A DNA stretch of 64,000 nt from Oncomelania hupensis (GCA_036898135.1 CM072511.1:44103141-44167140); one strand, 5' to 3'. Positions 44,650-55,779 are shown, counted from the first letter of the stretch. Notes: generated from the sequence alone by a model not told the origin. Made by a program: numbers and translations.

Positions 44650-44740
<91 letters not shown>
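44650..44740. repeat. (AAT)n microsatellite
   Basis: About 30 AAT units with one AGT interruption, directly upstream of the 5S-related SINE. Confidence 0.96.
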
Positions 44741-44744
<4 letters not shown>

Positions 44745-44760
44745 GATATACGCGCATTAT

Positions 44761-45057
44761 AGGGGTGTCGGATAGCGCAGTGGTTGGAGAACTCACTACT
44801 GTGTCGCAAGTTAAGCACCGTCCAGTGCGGTTAGCACTTGGATGGGTGACCGCAAACCATGAAAAGACAAATAACAACGCCCCCAGTTGACTCAACTGTG
44901 ACTGAGTACCTACTCTCTTAAGGATGGGGAAGGTAAAGCAGCGAGGGAGAGAGATGGGTATCACACTCATTATGCTGGCCCAAGATAAGTGTGATCTCCA
45001 ACATCACGCTCCCCTACGGCCACAAGGCTATGGGACCACCTTTACCTTACCTTTACC
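44761..45057 (+). mobile_element. 5S rRNA-related SINE with tRNA-like leader
   Basis: A 297-bp unit with perfect 12-bp TSD TACGCGCATTAT (44749-44760 and 45058-45069). Bases near 44808-44852 read AAGTTAAGCACC...GTGCGGTTAGCACTTGG ATGGGTGACCGC, matching the 5S rRNA internal control region (A box, intermediate element, C box). Upstream, GATAGCGCAGTGGTT at about 44771 resembles a tRNA A box instead of the 5S 5' half. A unique body follows and ends in CTTTAC repeats. 5S-derived SINEs are classed as SINE3; the mixed head makes this one unusual. Single copy in the window. Confidence 0.82.
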
Positions 45058-45274
45058 TACGCGCATTATTACTAAATCACACTCGATGGGCGGCGATCTG
45101 TAACGAACGTAGACGCTCACGTGTCACAGACACTCCTGCATACAAACACACATCCATCATTCAAACATGTTGTGTACATGCTGATGAGATGCATGTCGCT
45201 ATTACAAGACAGAAAAGAAATCGAACATTTATTTTTGATTTTTTAAAAATGGTTGTATTCAATACCATTATTCA

Positions 45275-45480
45275 AGGTAAGAAGGAAGCCGGAGTACCTG
45301 GAGAAAACCCTCAGTGACCTCAAAAGTCTCGTACTTAAGTCACATACGTTTTTCCCTTGCGGGGTTCGAACCCTCGAATCCACATTCTTGTGTACATCAG
45401 GTGCGTTGTGTCAGTTTGTTAAAAAAACTAATCCGGGTCTCATTAGTGCACTGTTGCCTGCAGTGGTGAGAGGTGCTTTT
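45275..45480 (-). mobile_element. Old SINE remnant with shared central domain
   Basis: The minus strand contains a B-box-like GGTTCGAACCC (near 45363-45373) followed by GAGGGTTTTCTCCAGGTACTCCGGCTTCC near 45281-45312. The second block is the central-domain type seen in the SINE at 32736. Boundaries are approximate and no TSD is visible. Confidence 0.45.
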
Positions 45481-46139
45481 AAGAACTATAGGCAATAAGC
45501 ACTTAATAGTGCAAACCACCTCAGGTGAACTTGAGTGTCAACGATCGCAAAGGTCCCAGTAGACGTTTTATAACAGTTTTCAATCTCACAGCTGGCTGTG
45601 ATGCTATGCATTCATCCCAAGGTGAAGGTGTAGAATACCATAAATTGAGTATCAATGACATTGAGCTGGGTTTGCTCCAAGTTCTGTACAGATTCTAAAA
45701 AACAAATGCCGTGATCTTTACTAATAGAGCTACGGCCAAGGCCGATTCATCTGCGAATTCATGCATCCCCCTCCCCGAATCTCAAGAAGAGATGGTAAAT
45801 GAGAGAAGATTGTGTAAAGACAGAAAAAAGGGGACAAAATAAAGAGTGAGAGAGTCGGAAAAACAGAATTAAGACCGGAGGATCAGATTTGTCCGCGACA
45901 CTCATTATATAAGCCAGGTGCACGTTTGTAGTGGACTAACATGACCCCGGGATGTACAAATGTCAAGTCTCCGTGCAACGAACTGACGAACCTACCGACT
46001 TCATGTCATGATGTACTCACAGGCTATTAAAACATATCTTAGAAAGGTCAGATCTTTTTAAAAAACAAATCTTTTAAAAATAAAGGGGAGGGGGGAGAGA
46101 GAGAGAGAGACGGGTGCGAGAGTGTTAAAAATTTATGTA
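45481..46139. other. Unassigned spacer
   Basis: A short GA repeat at 46095-46110; otherwise no recognised feature. Confidence 0.5.
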
Positions 46140-46235
46140 TCCTGATGTGGGTTTAGACCTAGGTCCTGTTTTTCGGCCAGCACCTTGAGAAGCCATTGAG
46201 CTGTACGGCGCTGTATAAGAATATTAATTCCATTC
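46140..46235 (+). mobile_element. Possible retroposon 3' end
   Basis: TCGGCCAGCACCTTGAGAAGCC...GTACGGCGCTGTATAAGAAT resembles the 3' end at 58775 (TCGGCCAACGCCTTGAGTCGCC...GTGCTCTATAAAAAT). No tail repeat or TSD is left. Confidence 0.4.
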
Positions 46236-46956
46236 CCAGTCATTTTATTTAAGTCCTTTTCATTTTATTTTCATGTTATTTTGTTATCCGCCTTTCATTT
46301 TCTTTTACTGATATGAATCCAATAAAACTAACATTTTGCATTCCGCACCTAGTTCCACAAATGTTCAAATGTTAACGTAGTTTCTAACATTAATTCCGGT
46401 TGGTAGTTCAAAAGTTCCTTTCGCATTAATGTACGTCCGCCCACAAGATGCGCTTTTACCATTTTTTACAAGTATTCCTTGTTTAGCACGTGCTTCAAAT
46501 CCTTGCTTTTAGGACCTCTTACTACGCGCATAACGTTTAGCCTACAAAGTCAACCTATTACTTCACGCACACATTACTTATAGTCTTAATAAGTATAAGC
46601 CTCATTCACGCTTGGATGTAGCTTGGAGGCCCCAGCACTACGGAACGTTCGTCTTTTATTTGCTCTTGTCTGCTAAACCTCTAACAGATATTTTGAGCAG
46701 CTGCATGGAAGGTGTGGTTCCACCCCCATACGCAAAGACAACACCTTGCTACCTACACGCCTCAATAATCTTCACATATCTGATTTTAACTTTCTGTCAG
46801 GGTTGGGCACATGAAACATGTATAGTACAATGGCACATAAAAAATGACTTGTATCACAGGCACTGTAATGCCAAGTATGACAAGGGCGAGCATAAGGGAA
46901 AAAAATCAAAACGGACCTATCTTCGATTAAAATAATTCTAGTGAATAGGAATGTAG
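46236..46956. other. Unassigned sequence
   Basis: A plus-strand 107-codon frame (46612-46935) has no domain, no repeat relative and no coding signature that I can defend. Confidence 0.45.
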
Positions 46957-46960
46957 TATT

Positions 46961-47269
46961 CACACAAGCTCAATTCCTATGTGAGCAGCACTGTTTAGTG
47001 CGTCCACATTTTGCTTGCTGCGGGCTATTTATAGCTTGCCTGCACCATCCCTTCCAGAGGATCTCATCTTTGATATGATGATAATCATTATTGTCAGGGT
47101 GGCGACGTGGTGATCGTCCTTAACGCTGATGCAATAGGACGTTAAGCTTCGTTGTTCCTCCTCCTCCCTTCCAGTGAAAAGAAAGGAAAGGAAGCATCGG
47201 CAAAGCTATTTAAAGCTAGCCTGGCTGACCTAACCTCAAAAGCTAAAAAGCTTTGGTTGAGTCGCTGTG
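46961..47269. mobile_element. Chapaev-like MITE, copy 2, carrying an insertion
   Basis: Same element as 35596-35790: it begins CACACAAGCTCAATTCC and ends GTTGAGTCGCTGTG, flanked by 4-bp TATT (46957-46960, 47270-47273). After removing the 107-bp insertion and one copy of its 10-bp duplication, 192 bp remain, against 195 bp in copy 1. Confidence 0.7.
47058..47164 (+). mobile_element. 107-bp insertion inside the MITE
   Basis: Absent from MITE copy 1 and bracketed by a perfect 10-bp duplication TCCCTTCCAG (47048-47057 and 47165-47174). It contains AGGGTGGCGACGTGGTGATC and ends TAGGACGTTAAGCTTCGTTG plus CTC repeats, which looks like the 3' end of a small retroposon. The parent family is not identified. 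Confidence 0.7.
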
Positions 47270-47543
47270 TATTGAGGCCAGTAAATTCAAAGTAGAGGAA
47301 GAACGCCTTGATCACGACATTTTTTTCTAATAACTATAAATCAATGAGTTGTTCTTTTATATTGCTTGGTCAAGTCAAAAAGAGCTGCCGAGGGATATGG
47401 TCAAATGCGTATATCATTGGAGGCAGGCAGAATGGCCGTTTTTGTTGTTGTTGTTGTTGTTTTTAACGTGCCGTCCCAATGATACAACAAGCTTACATCG
47501 ACGGCGTGAAAGGCAGAGATATTTTTTTTTCTATCTTGCTCAG

Positions 47544-47877
47544 ACGACGAAGTCCGACAGACCATCACACAAGCTATTGGACAACACGATGACCTGCTCA
47601 CAGTGGTGAAGAAACGGAAACTCCGATGGTATGGCCACGTCACCAGATCATCAGGCCTTGCAAAGACTATTCTGCAAGGCACAGTGCAAGGAGGTAGAAG
47701 AAGAGGGAGACCGAAAAAGAGGTGGGAGGACAACATTCGAGAATGGACTGGTTTGACACTGAGCGAAGCCATCAGGGCTGCTGAGGACAGAGAAAGATGG
47801 AGTATGCTGGTTAAACGATCATCTGTGGTGCCCCTACGACCTTCGGGTTACGGGACAGGATAGGAGGATAGGATAGG
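47544..47877 (+). mobile_element. RTE-family LINE, 334-bp copy
   Basis: Starts at ACGACGAAGTCCGACAGACC and is nearly identical to the end of the full-length element. The C-terminal frame stays open from 47603 to 47863 and ends in SSVVPLRPSGYGTG with the stop in the tail. A perfect 11-bp TSD ATCTTGCTCAG flanks it (47533-47543 and 47878-47888). Young-subfamily tail. Confidence 0.92.
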
Positions 47878-47888
47878 ATCTTGCTCAG

Positions 47889-48596
47889 CGCTGTTTCCCT
47901 CCTTTTCTGCTCCATACATGATGCTATGCCAAACTGTCAATGTTCTGTCGGGGCGTTATGGTGGTTGTCATTTCTGCCGCTGGGGATGGCGTCGCTGCTG
48001 CTGCTGCTGTTGTCGTCGCTGTGTCGGGCTGTCAGTATCAGTCAGGATCAGGAAGGAGAATCATGTTACTAGCGTTTGTGTGGTGTCCCCAAGTCAAACG
48101 CTATTATAAATCCTGTCATTCTAATACATTATTTGCCTATGTAGTGTTTCCCTGTTTTGGGGGTCCAGGTCTGCAGAACACGACATAACTTCTAAGCATG
48201 CATCAGCAGACGCTTACATTGTGAATATTTTATTGTAGCTGTCTGTATTTTCAGATTTGCAAGAGTCCAATGTTAAAATGAAAGTTTTATTGCTGTAATT
48301 TTTGCTCCATTTTTCATGAGTTGACTTTGAAGAAAGAAAAATAGCAGAAGAACAGGAGAAGGGGTGGGAGGGTAGAAGAAGAAGAAGAAGAAGAAGAGGA
48401 GGAAGAAGGAGAAGAAAAAGAAGAAGAAGAAGGAGGAGAAGAAGAAAATTATGGTGATGATGATGATAACGATGATGATGATGATGATGGTTGATTGATT
48501 CATTGATTGATTGATTGATTGTTTGATGATGATGATGATGACTTGATAGCGATGATGGAGGACTAAGAGAATTAAGAAGAAAACCGAATCGGATTT

Positions 48597-48646
<50 letters not shown>

Positions 48647-48682
48647 GCTCGCGCGCGCGAGTGCGCGCTCAGGCAAGGTTAC
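47889..48682. repeat. Microsatellite-rich stretch
   Basis: GCT triplets near 47993-48010, a GAA/GGA purine tract at 48377-48450, GAT and GATT runs at 48455-48540 and an (AC)n run at 48600-48641 followed by GC-rich alternating sequence. No gene supported. Confidence 0.85.
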
Positions 48683-48896
48683 GCATTATTATCATGACTT
48701 TCCCGAAACGCCACCTACGTTGTGCTGACAATGGGTCATATTTCATCCCCATTTTTAAGTACTTTGCAGTGTTCGAACCCTAACCCTAACCCTAACCCTA
48801 ACCCAGCCCTAACGGATCATTGCCTGACGTCAAAACAAGTAGGCATGTCAATACAAGTTATGTAGATGTTCACTGATTTGTCCAGATAATACTGTG
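48683..48896 (-). mobile_element. Telomere-repeat-bearing inverted-repeat element, copy 3
   Basis: The inverted copy of the 5.6-6.2 kb element. Left end CATTATTATCATGACTTTCC and, reversed, right end CACAGTATTATCTGGACAAA. The array here reads CCCTAA about five times (48777-48804). AC-rich sequence lies on both sides, as GT does at the other copies. Confidence 0.68.
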
Positions 48897-49332
48897 TAAA
48901 CAACGACACACGCACACACACAACACACAACAGAGATAAAATTGAGAGTATCGATGGAGAATTATCATATTTCTTGTTTTTTAAGCACTACCGCGATCTA
49001 TTTTTGATACGAGTTTTTCGAATTTAATGACAGGAGGATGAAGAGAAAAAAAGAAAATAGTGAGGGGAGGGTTGGAAGGAGAGGAGGTCGGAGAGGGCTG
49101 AAGGAAGGAAATTAGAAAGGAAGAAAGTTCCAAGAAGAAGATGGAAAGGAGGAGTAGGAAAAAGAACAGCACGAAGAAGGAGAGAAGCAATAAGAATAAT
49201 GAAGTAGGAAGAAGAAGAAGAAAAAGAAGCGGAGCCTGAAGAAAAGAAGGAGGATAAAAAGAATAAGAAAGAAAATAAAAGAAACAACGAGAGAAAGGGG
49301 AAGAAAACATATGAAAAAGAGCGCAACAAAAT
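48897..49332. other. Purine-rich tract
   Basis: From ~49030 to 49330 the plus strand is almost entirely A and G (GAAGAAG, GGAGGA), with no strict period. The pyrimidine strand yields long phenylalanine/serine/leucine frames that are artefacts. Confidence 0.7.
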
Positions 49333-49344
49333 AAAAAATAGCAC

Positions 49345-51557
49345 TATCCTATCCTATCCTTCTCCGTAACCCGGAGGTCGTAGGGGCACCACAGATGATC
49401 GTTTAACCAGAATACTCCATCTTTCTCTGTCCTCAACAGCCCTGGTGGCTTCGCTCAGTGTCAAACCAGTCCATTCTCGAATGTTGTCCTCCCACCTCTT
49501 TGTCGGTCTCCCTCTTCTTCTACCTCCTTGTACTGTGCCTTGCAGAATAGTCTTTGCAAGGCCTGATGATCTGGTGACGTGGCCATACCATCGGAGTTTC
49601 CGTTTCTTCACCACTGTGAGCAGGTCATCGTGTTGTCCAATGGCTTGTGTGATGGTCTGTCGGACTTCGTCGTTGGTGATGTGTTGGGTACAGGAAATGC
49701 CCAGAAGTCTTATGTAGCACCTCATCTCCATGCTTTGTATTCTTCGTTGGAGATCAGCTGTGAGGGTCCATGCTTCGCAAGCATATAGGAAGATGGAGAT
49801 GACAAGGGAGCGCAGCAGTCTTACTTTGGAATGTAGACTGGTGGTCCTGTCTTTCTAAATGGACTTCAACCTTGTCAGGGCAGCAGTTGTTTGTGCGATC
49901 CTGGAGAGGACTTCCTATCGGGACCCATTGTCTGATACAATGGCTCCTAAATATTTGAAGCTATGCACTGTGTTGAGGGATTGGCATTGGACTTTGATTG
50001 ATGCCATTGGTGTTGTTGGTCATCATTTTGGTCTTCTCTGCATTTATTTCCATTCCATAAGCTCTGGAGGTCGTGTCAAGACTCTGTACCAGCTGTTCAA
50101 GTTCTTGTTCCTCTCCAGCCAATCCATCAATGTCATCCGCAAAACGAAGATTTGAGATTGCTTTACCCCCTATGCTGACTGTGCCTTCGTGATCTGCAAG
50201 AGCATGTGACATGATGCGCTCTAGGAAGATGTTAAAGAGTGTTGGAGAGAGTAGGCATCCTTGACGCACACCGATTGTTGTTCTGAACCAGTTTCCGATG
50301 ACGCTGTTATGGAGAACTGCACTGGTAGCCTTGTCATACAGGCTTTTGATGACTTCAATAATTTTAGGGCTGATGTTGTTCACTTTCATTGTTGCCCATA
50401 GAGCTGCATGCCAGACACGGTCAAACGCCTTCTGAAGTCTATGAACACATGATATAGATGTTGTTGGTGCTGTAGGTATTTCTCACAGATTATTCTGAGG
50501 TTGAAAATCTATTCAGTGGTACTTCGCCTTGCCCTGAATCCTGCTTGTTCTTCAGCTATGATTTGTTCAGCTTGGGGTTTCAACCTGTTGAGCATATGTT
50601 TAGGAGGACCTTGCTTGGATGGCAGATGAGGCTGATGGTGCGGTAATTTTCACACTCCTGAAGGTTACCTTATTTGGGAAGAATGATGACAAGCGACTGG
50701 GTCCATGGTGTAGGCCACTCCCCACTCTGCCAGATCTTGTTACAGATAATGGTGAGGGCATCAATCATCGCTTCTCCTCCTGCTTGTAGCAGTTCCGCGG
50801 GTATTTTGTCCACTCCCGCTGACTTCCCTTCTTCAGCGATTGCACTGCTGCCTCAAATTCTTCCCGGAGAATTGGGAGGATTTCTTCTTCTTCTCTGTTC
50901 TCGGGACATGCTAGAACTGATGGGTCTCCATTTGGTGTATGGTTGTAAAGGTCAGAGCAGTACTCTGTCCATCTGTCCAAGACTTCTTGTTCTTCTGTAA
51001 GGCATATGCCAAACGTGCTTTGGATCGTGGAGACTTTGGGCTGTTTAACACTTGTCAGCCGCTTCACAGTCTGGTAGGCCTTCTTGCTGTTGTTCTTGTT
51101 CAGACTGTTCTCTATTTCCTGGCATTGATCTTCTATCCAGTTCTCCTTTGCTGTGCGCATGCCTTTTCGGATGTTATTGTTGATTTTTCGGTAGACATCA
51201 GCTCCCTGTGAGGTGTTCTTTTTCTGTTTTATCTCTCTTCGTTTATCACACAGATTTAAAAGTTCAGGTGTGATCCACGGCTTCTTCTTTGGTCGGTGCT
51301 TGCCAAGGATCTCAATGGCGGCATCTGTCGCAGCTGAGTTGAAGGTGGTGGTCATGGTGTTGACATCTACTTCACCAGCTCCCAAAATGAGCAGTGGTGC
51401 AAATTTCTCTCCAATTGTGGCCTGAAATAGTTTTGCCACCTCCGGGTCTTGCAGTTTGTCCAGGTCGAACTTCAGTCTAGTGCTCTTTGCTGTATTTACT
51501 CTCTTCACATGGAGGCGGAAAGACATCATCACGAGATCGTGGTCACTTCCGATGTCA
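49345..51557 (-). mobile_element. RTE-family LINE, 2.2-kb 5'-truncated copy
   Basis: The second longest copy. Minus strand from the endonuclease SDHD motif region (51557) to the GGATA tail (49345). TSD AAAAAATAGCAC, 12 bp (49333-49344 and 51558-51569). It retains the two bases after DQC that the full-length copy has lost, so it documents the ancestral frame there. Confidence 0.93.
49354..51532 (-). pseudogene. RTE endonuclease end, reverse transcriptase and C-terminal region, broken
   Basis: Read 51532 to 49354 on the minus strand. A 255-codon frame (51532-50765) covers the endonuclease end, the linker and RT entry (KNNSKKAYQTVKRLTSVKQPKVS, HTPNGDPSVLACPENREEEE). A 142-codon frame (50389-49961) covers GNWFRTTIGVRQGCLLSPTLF and NLRFADDIDGL. 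A 125-codon frame (49731-49354) covers the C-terminal region to the stop. Frameshifts near 50800, small deletions in the RT core (50480-50600) and changes near 49860-50010 separate them. Not functional. Confidence 0.9.
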
Positions 51558-51630
51558 AAAAAATAGCACAGAAAGAAAAAAAGAAACGAAAAGAAATAGG
51601 TCTAAATAAGAAAGTAAAAAAGACAGAAAG

Positions 51631-52242
51631 TTAGTTAGTTATTCATTGCTTACAGGGTACAGCGGACTGCAAGAACCGAATCAGGACCACAAAATCAAAA
51701 CTACAACTTGGCTGAAAGAGGACTCACCTCTGATCCGCATAAAAGATCTGCTGAAACAACCCCAGTGGTGGTAACACAGAAGGCACTCCACCAGCCGGTC
51801 ACTTTACAATAAAGGCATTCCACGCATGGGACGCCGAGGCTATACTCTAATTTATCGAACCCCCGTTTACAAAAAACAAAATAGAATACAAACATCATTT
51901 TAAAATATCAACAAAACACATACATATAAAATGCCTACATTAATAAATAATAATATCATAGGAAGCCCTAGTGACCATTTGGCAGAAAGCGTCCAATATT
52001 CCCAGGCTGACACAACAGACCTCACACACAAATAAGAAGTTTTGTCCCGGAAGAGTTTTCAAGAAAAGAGGTAGGTGACTGGTCTAGCGAAGAAGATAAG
52101 CTTATAGTAGATTGCTAGATAAGAGTAGGAATTAGAAAGAACAAATGAGAAAGACAGCGACAGTGGAAATTTAAATCACTAAATTTCCAGAAAGTGGGGA
52201 TACTATTTATACAGAGACCCGCGGCACCCCCATATGGGGGGT
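51631..52242 (-). mobile_element. 700-bp retroposon family, short-start copy 3
   Basis: The minus strand starts TTACCCCCCATATGGGGTGCCG and ends ...TAAGCAATGAATAACTAAC, so its tail is AACT-type instead of ATGTA. It shares the body with the other copies, with more substitutions, including loss of the GTCCGCTGGAC hairpin symmetry. Probable TSD AAGACAGAAAG / AAGAAAGAAAG (51620-51630, 52243-52253), one mismatch. Confidence 0.82.
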
Positions 52243-52253
52243 AAGAAAGAAAG

Positions 52254-53763
52254 TAAGCAAGAAAGAAGATACTGTACACAGAAACAAAATAACAAAGAAA
52301 AATGTAAAGTAAAAAAACAAATAACAACATTAAGTGTCAGAACAGAATGCCAGTCCAAGGGATAATGCAAATGATATACTATTGAGTTGACAGAAAGCTA
52401 TAGGAGCTCAGTAAGGAATCGTCGCATCCGGAAGGAGTAAATTGGTGCCAAGAAAGAAAAAAAAACGCACACCAAGAAATCTTAACAAAAGAAAATCCTT
52501 TGAAAGCAAGAGCAAACAATATCAAAGGGCGAATTGGATTTTCCCATTCCATTCTTGTGCTGTATCCTCTCACTGTCTCTTTTTTTTTTGGGTCCAGAGT
52601 AATGTAGTCCCCACACTTATTATTGTCGATCTACGCGCACTGTCTTAGGTCTATATGTGCTGGATTAGGATTTTGCTCTTCCACACTTCCATACACTCTC
52701 TTCACAACACACGCATACTCACGCAGGCGCGTGCGTGCTCACACACACACACACAAACACACTCTCTGTCACACACACACACATACACACACACACTATC
52801 TCTCTCTCTCTTTCTCTCTCTCAATCATACTCGCTTACTCATACACACATAATCACAATTCCATTTTTTCTAGTACAGAAAATCCTTACGGAGGTCAAAA
52901 CTATGAGGGTGATGCTTAAATTTCACGCTTTGACAATAATTGAGCAATTCTATAGCCGCCTTCATATTTTGTGTGATTGCTGCTCCATCGCTAGTTCACA
53001 TCAATAAAACAATTTCGCTGGCGGTGAAATATATTGTCGCAAAGAAGTTGTTGACGGAATTTTGTGACAGTATCCCTATGAAAACACATTCTCTTGTCAC
53101 AGAAGTTACAAAGGCAGTTTTTCCAAATAATCATGTATAATTTTTGTTAAACAGAATTGAAAGAAACACATTCTATATCAAACCAAGTCGTTATAAACTC
53201 ACTCGAGCTTGCATCAGAGGGAACCGCCACGATATTTCAAGTTATAATCACATGTGGGAAAACCCTATGATTATTGATTAATTGATTTCCATCGTGGGAC
53301 AAGTTAAAGAAACTCATTATATTATAATGATCAATCACTGGTTTTATTCTCTATTTACGTCAACGTCCACGAGAACAACCCGTCTATACCGGAGAAGCAT
53401 CTTCAACTTTCACAGTGTTTGGCAAATGAAACTTGATGACTCTTGAGCAGTTCTCTGAGGTCTCCCGGGAGGTGTCATGTTTACAGTTCAAGCTAAAGAG
53501 TACGGGAATTTTGTGGAACGCTGGAAGAAAAAAAAACGTGTTGCATCGAGCTCTCTTAAAATGTAATCCTATATTTTCTCGTTCCGAATCCTTTTAAATC
53601 TAATTTGTCGTGGATGTTATGTAGGTTTGTGGGCTTTTGTTTTTTCTGAATTGTATTAGCCTACATAGAGTTTAAAATGTGTCCTGTATTTATCTGTCAA
53701 ATAACATGTAGTGTCGACATCCGCTACGGCAGAGACTGTATGTTCATAAAATGCCGCAATCTC
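52254..53763. other. Unassigned sequence with AC/CT microsatellites
   Basis: AC repeats at 52739-52796 followed by CT at 52798-52821. The remaining sequence is AT-rich with no recognised gene or repeat. Confidence 0.5.

Positions 53764-53836
<73 letters not shown>
53764..53836. repeat. (ATC)n microsatellite
   Basis: About 24 units, just upstream of a truncated 700-bp-family copy; the same juxtaposition occurs at 19288-19369. Confidence 0.96.
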
Positions 53837-53851
53837 ATTTGCTTCACTCAT

Positions 53852-54292
53852 TTGGGGTGCCGGGGGTTTCTGTATAAAGAGTATCCCCATTTTGTGGAAA
53901 TTTAGTGCTTTAAATTCCCATTGTTTCTGTCATTCTTATTTGTCCTTTCTCGTTCCTCCCCTGTTCCATCAATCTTCATCGCTAGAACAGACACATACCT
54001 TTATTCTTGATAACTCTTCCAAAACTTCTCGTTTGTATATGGGGTCTGTTGGGTCAGCTTGGGGATATTGGATGCTTTCTGCCAAATGGTCACTAGAGCT
54101 ATTCTATGGTATTATTATTTAGCAATGTAGGCATTTTATACGTACGTGTTTTGTTAATATTTTATAATGAAGTTTAGATTCTATTTTGTTTTTGTATACG
54201 GCGGCTCGATAAAGTTGTGTACAGCCTCAGAGTCACCTGCATGGGATGCCTTTATTGTAAAGTGACCTGCTGGTGGAATGCCTTCAGTTTTG
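53852..54292 (+). mobile_element. 700-bp retroposon family, short-start copy 4, lacking its 3' end
   Basis: Begins ATTTGGGGTGCCGGGGGTTTC and follows the family body to ...GGTGGAATGCCTTCAGTTTTG, then stops matching about 110 bp before the usual end. The 3' hairpin and the tail are absent, so it was either cut by a later deletion or rearranged. No TSD. It is the most diverged copy. Confidence 0.8.
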
Positions 54293-54736
54293 TGCACAGC
54301 GCTCGGTCGTGTATATCAAGCTTGAAATATCGTAAATTCTTAGAAGCGAATTTATCCACACATTCCAGCATCGTGAAATGTATAATGATTTAGGTAAAAA
54401 AAATGTATTGCTCTCACCAGCGGATATCTATAAATTTTATGAATGTTTCATTCCCAGAGCTGTTCACTCCTCCGATTTGACCGGATTTTCTCCGTTTTGA
54501 CTGTAAAAATCCGCTTATCCGTTTTGAAAACAAAAACTCCGGTTTCAAACGCGAGCAATGAAAAAAAAAAGTAGTTTTTTTTTCGGTAGAAAGACGCTTT
54601 TTCTTCCGTTTCATAAGTTTTCCGTAATAAGACAAAACTGGAATTTCTTGTAGAAGTTTCGATTTCCGGCTCTCGCACTTTCTTTCGTGTGTGATCGAGC
54701 ATTTGTGCATGTTTTCGAAGTGACTAGTCTGTTCGC
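54293..54736. other. Unassigned sequence upstream of the zinc-finger remnant
   Basis: Contains CCGxxTTT-rich text (TCCGATTTGACCGGATTTTCTCCG near 54472) that may be the leader of the following remnant. No feature is certain. Confidence 0.4.
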
Positions 54737-55064
54737 GATGCCGAAAATAAAAAACGCAGAAGATGGTGGACAAACACCACCCAAAAAGAAGATGCTTTAC
54801 ACGCAGAAGTGGAATGCTTCTTATTCAGAACTGCATCAGTACTTAACGAGCTCTGAAAGGTCTGAAAACTATACTATGCTTACTGCAAAATTTGCAAACT
54901 TGACTTCAGCGTTGCGGACGGCGGTAGAAATGCCATTTGAAAGGCAAGTGAACTGTGGTAGACACAAGCAGTTGCAACAAGAGCAGGCTAACCAACGCAC
55001 AATAAGCTCGTTTATTGCTAAAGCAATAAGTGAATCAGAATGCTTTTTCAAATTTACTTTTTAA
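54737..55064 (+). pseudogene. BED/hAT-type zinc-finger protein remnant
   Basis: The frame from MPKIKNAEDG reads a basic leader, KKKMLYTQKWNASYSELHQYL, then loses homology, and later resumes with RQVNCGRHKQLQQEQANQRTISSFIAKA. In a shifted frame (about 54872-54935) the missing centre appears: YAYCKICKLDFSVADGGRNAI. Together this is the C-x2-C...H layout of BED-like fingers at the N terminus of hAT-transposase-derived proteins, where a Cys pair, a glycine-rich turn and an H-x(4-5)-H pair are usual. One of the two histidines appears replaced by Gln. The two frame changes are explained by a 5-bp tandem duplication (ACTAT twice) and one extra T in ATTTGAA, which together restore phase. The catalytic domain is absent. 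Family level is inferred from motif spacing only. Confidence 0.5.
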
Positions 55065-55414
55065 TGTGTTTTTGTAGTAAATTTAACTGTCTTTTTGTTT
55101 TCTCTTTTCTCAATCTCTCAAAAAATGTATTCCAGTACTGTACTCCTGACAGACAGATGAAACTCCTGACAGATAGTCTGCTTACTCCTGACTGGTATTG
55201 GTAGGGGTGAACAGGTCTGCATTCCCAAAAAAATATTAGTATCTGTGTAATAAACTTGTCCAGCCTGGTCGATCGAGTTGAGTTGCATTGTAACAATCTC
55301 TCAAAAGCAACTCTACGAATATCGATCATTTCTTTAAAGGTGAAAATATTCATAAACTACTGGTGCATTATTAAACTCCCAAAATGCACAGCACGGTTAA
55401 TGATAAAGGTCGTG
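55065..55414. other. Unassigned spacer
   Basis: Short direct repeats of ACTCCTGAC(AGA/TGG) at 55140-55196. No gene supported. Confidence 0.45.
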
Positions 55415-55424
55415 TGGTTTGCAG

Positions 55425-55600
55425 GGAAAACTCAGTGGTCAGAGCGCACGACTTGTATGAGTGCGTCTTGGGCGACGTGGGTTCGAATCCTGACTTCAGC
55501 AAACTATTGTGTGATTGCTGGATATATATATCAGCTTTGTTTCTGTGGTAAAATATCATGAACTGCTCAAAAGTGAAACAGAAATAGAAATAAAAAATAT
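55425..55600 (+). mobile_element. tRNA-like SINE remnant
   Basis: An A-box-like AACTCAGTGGTCAGAGC (about 55429) and a B box GGTTCGAATCC (about 55480) are spaced as in a tRNA, with an AAATAGAAATAAAAA-type tail near 55580-55598. No second copy and no TSD. A decayed tRNA pseudogene is the alternative. Confidence 0.5.
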
Positions 55601-55779
55601 CAGTATTATTTTTAGCAAGCCTACTGATCGACGTAAGAAACATTGTTTTCTTGTAGAAAATATTGTGTGTGTCTGTGTGAGTGTGTGGATGTGAGGTGAG
55701 TGTTCGTGCGTATATATGTAGGCGTATATTCATGGACATATGAGGTGCTAAACGTACCTTTTTATGCACAAAATGGGAC

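Noticed and set aside
44808..44852. 5S rRNA gene
   Set aside because: Only the internal control region is 5S-like; the 5' half and the 3' third are absent and the unit is a TSD-flanked SINE.
46612..46935. Host gene exon (107-codon frame)
   Set aside because: No domain, no convincing splice context and ordinary length for chance in 64 kb.
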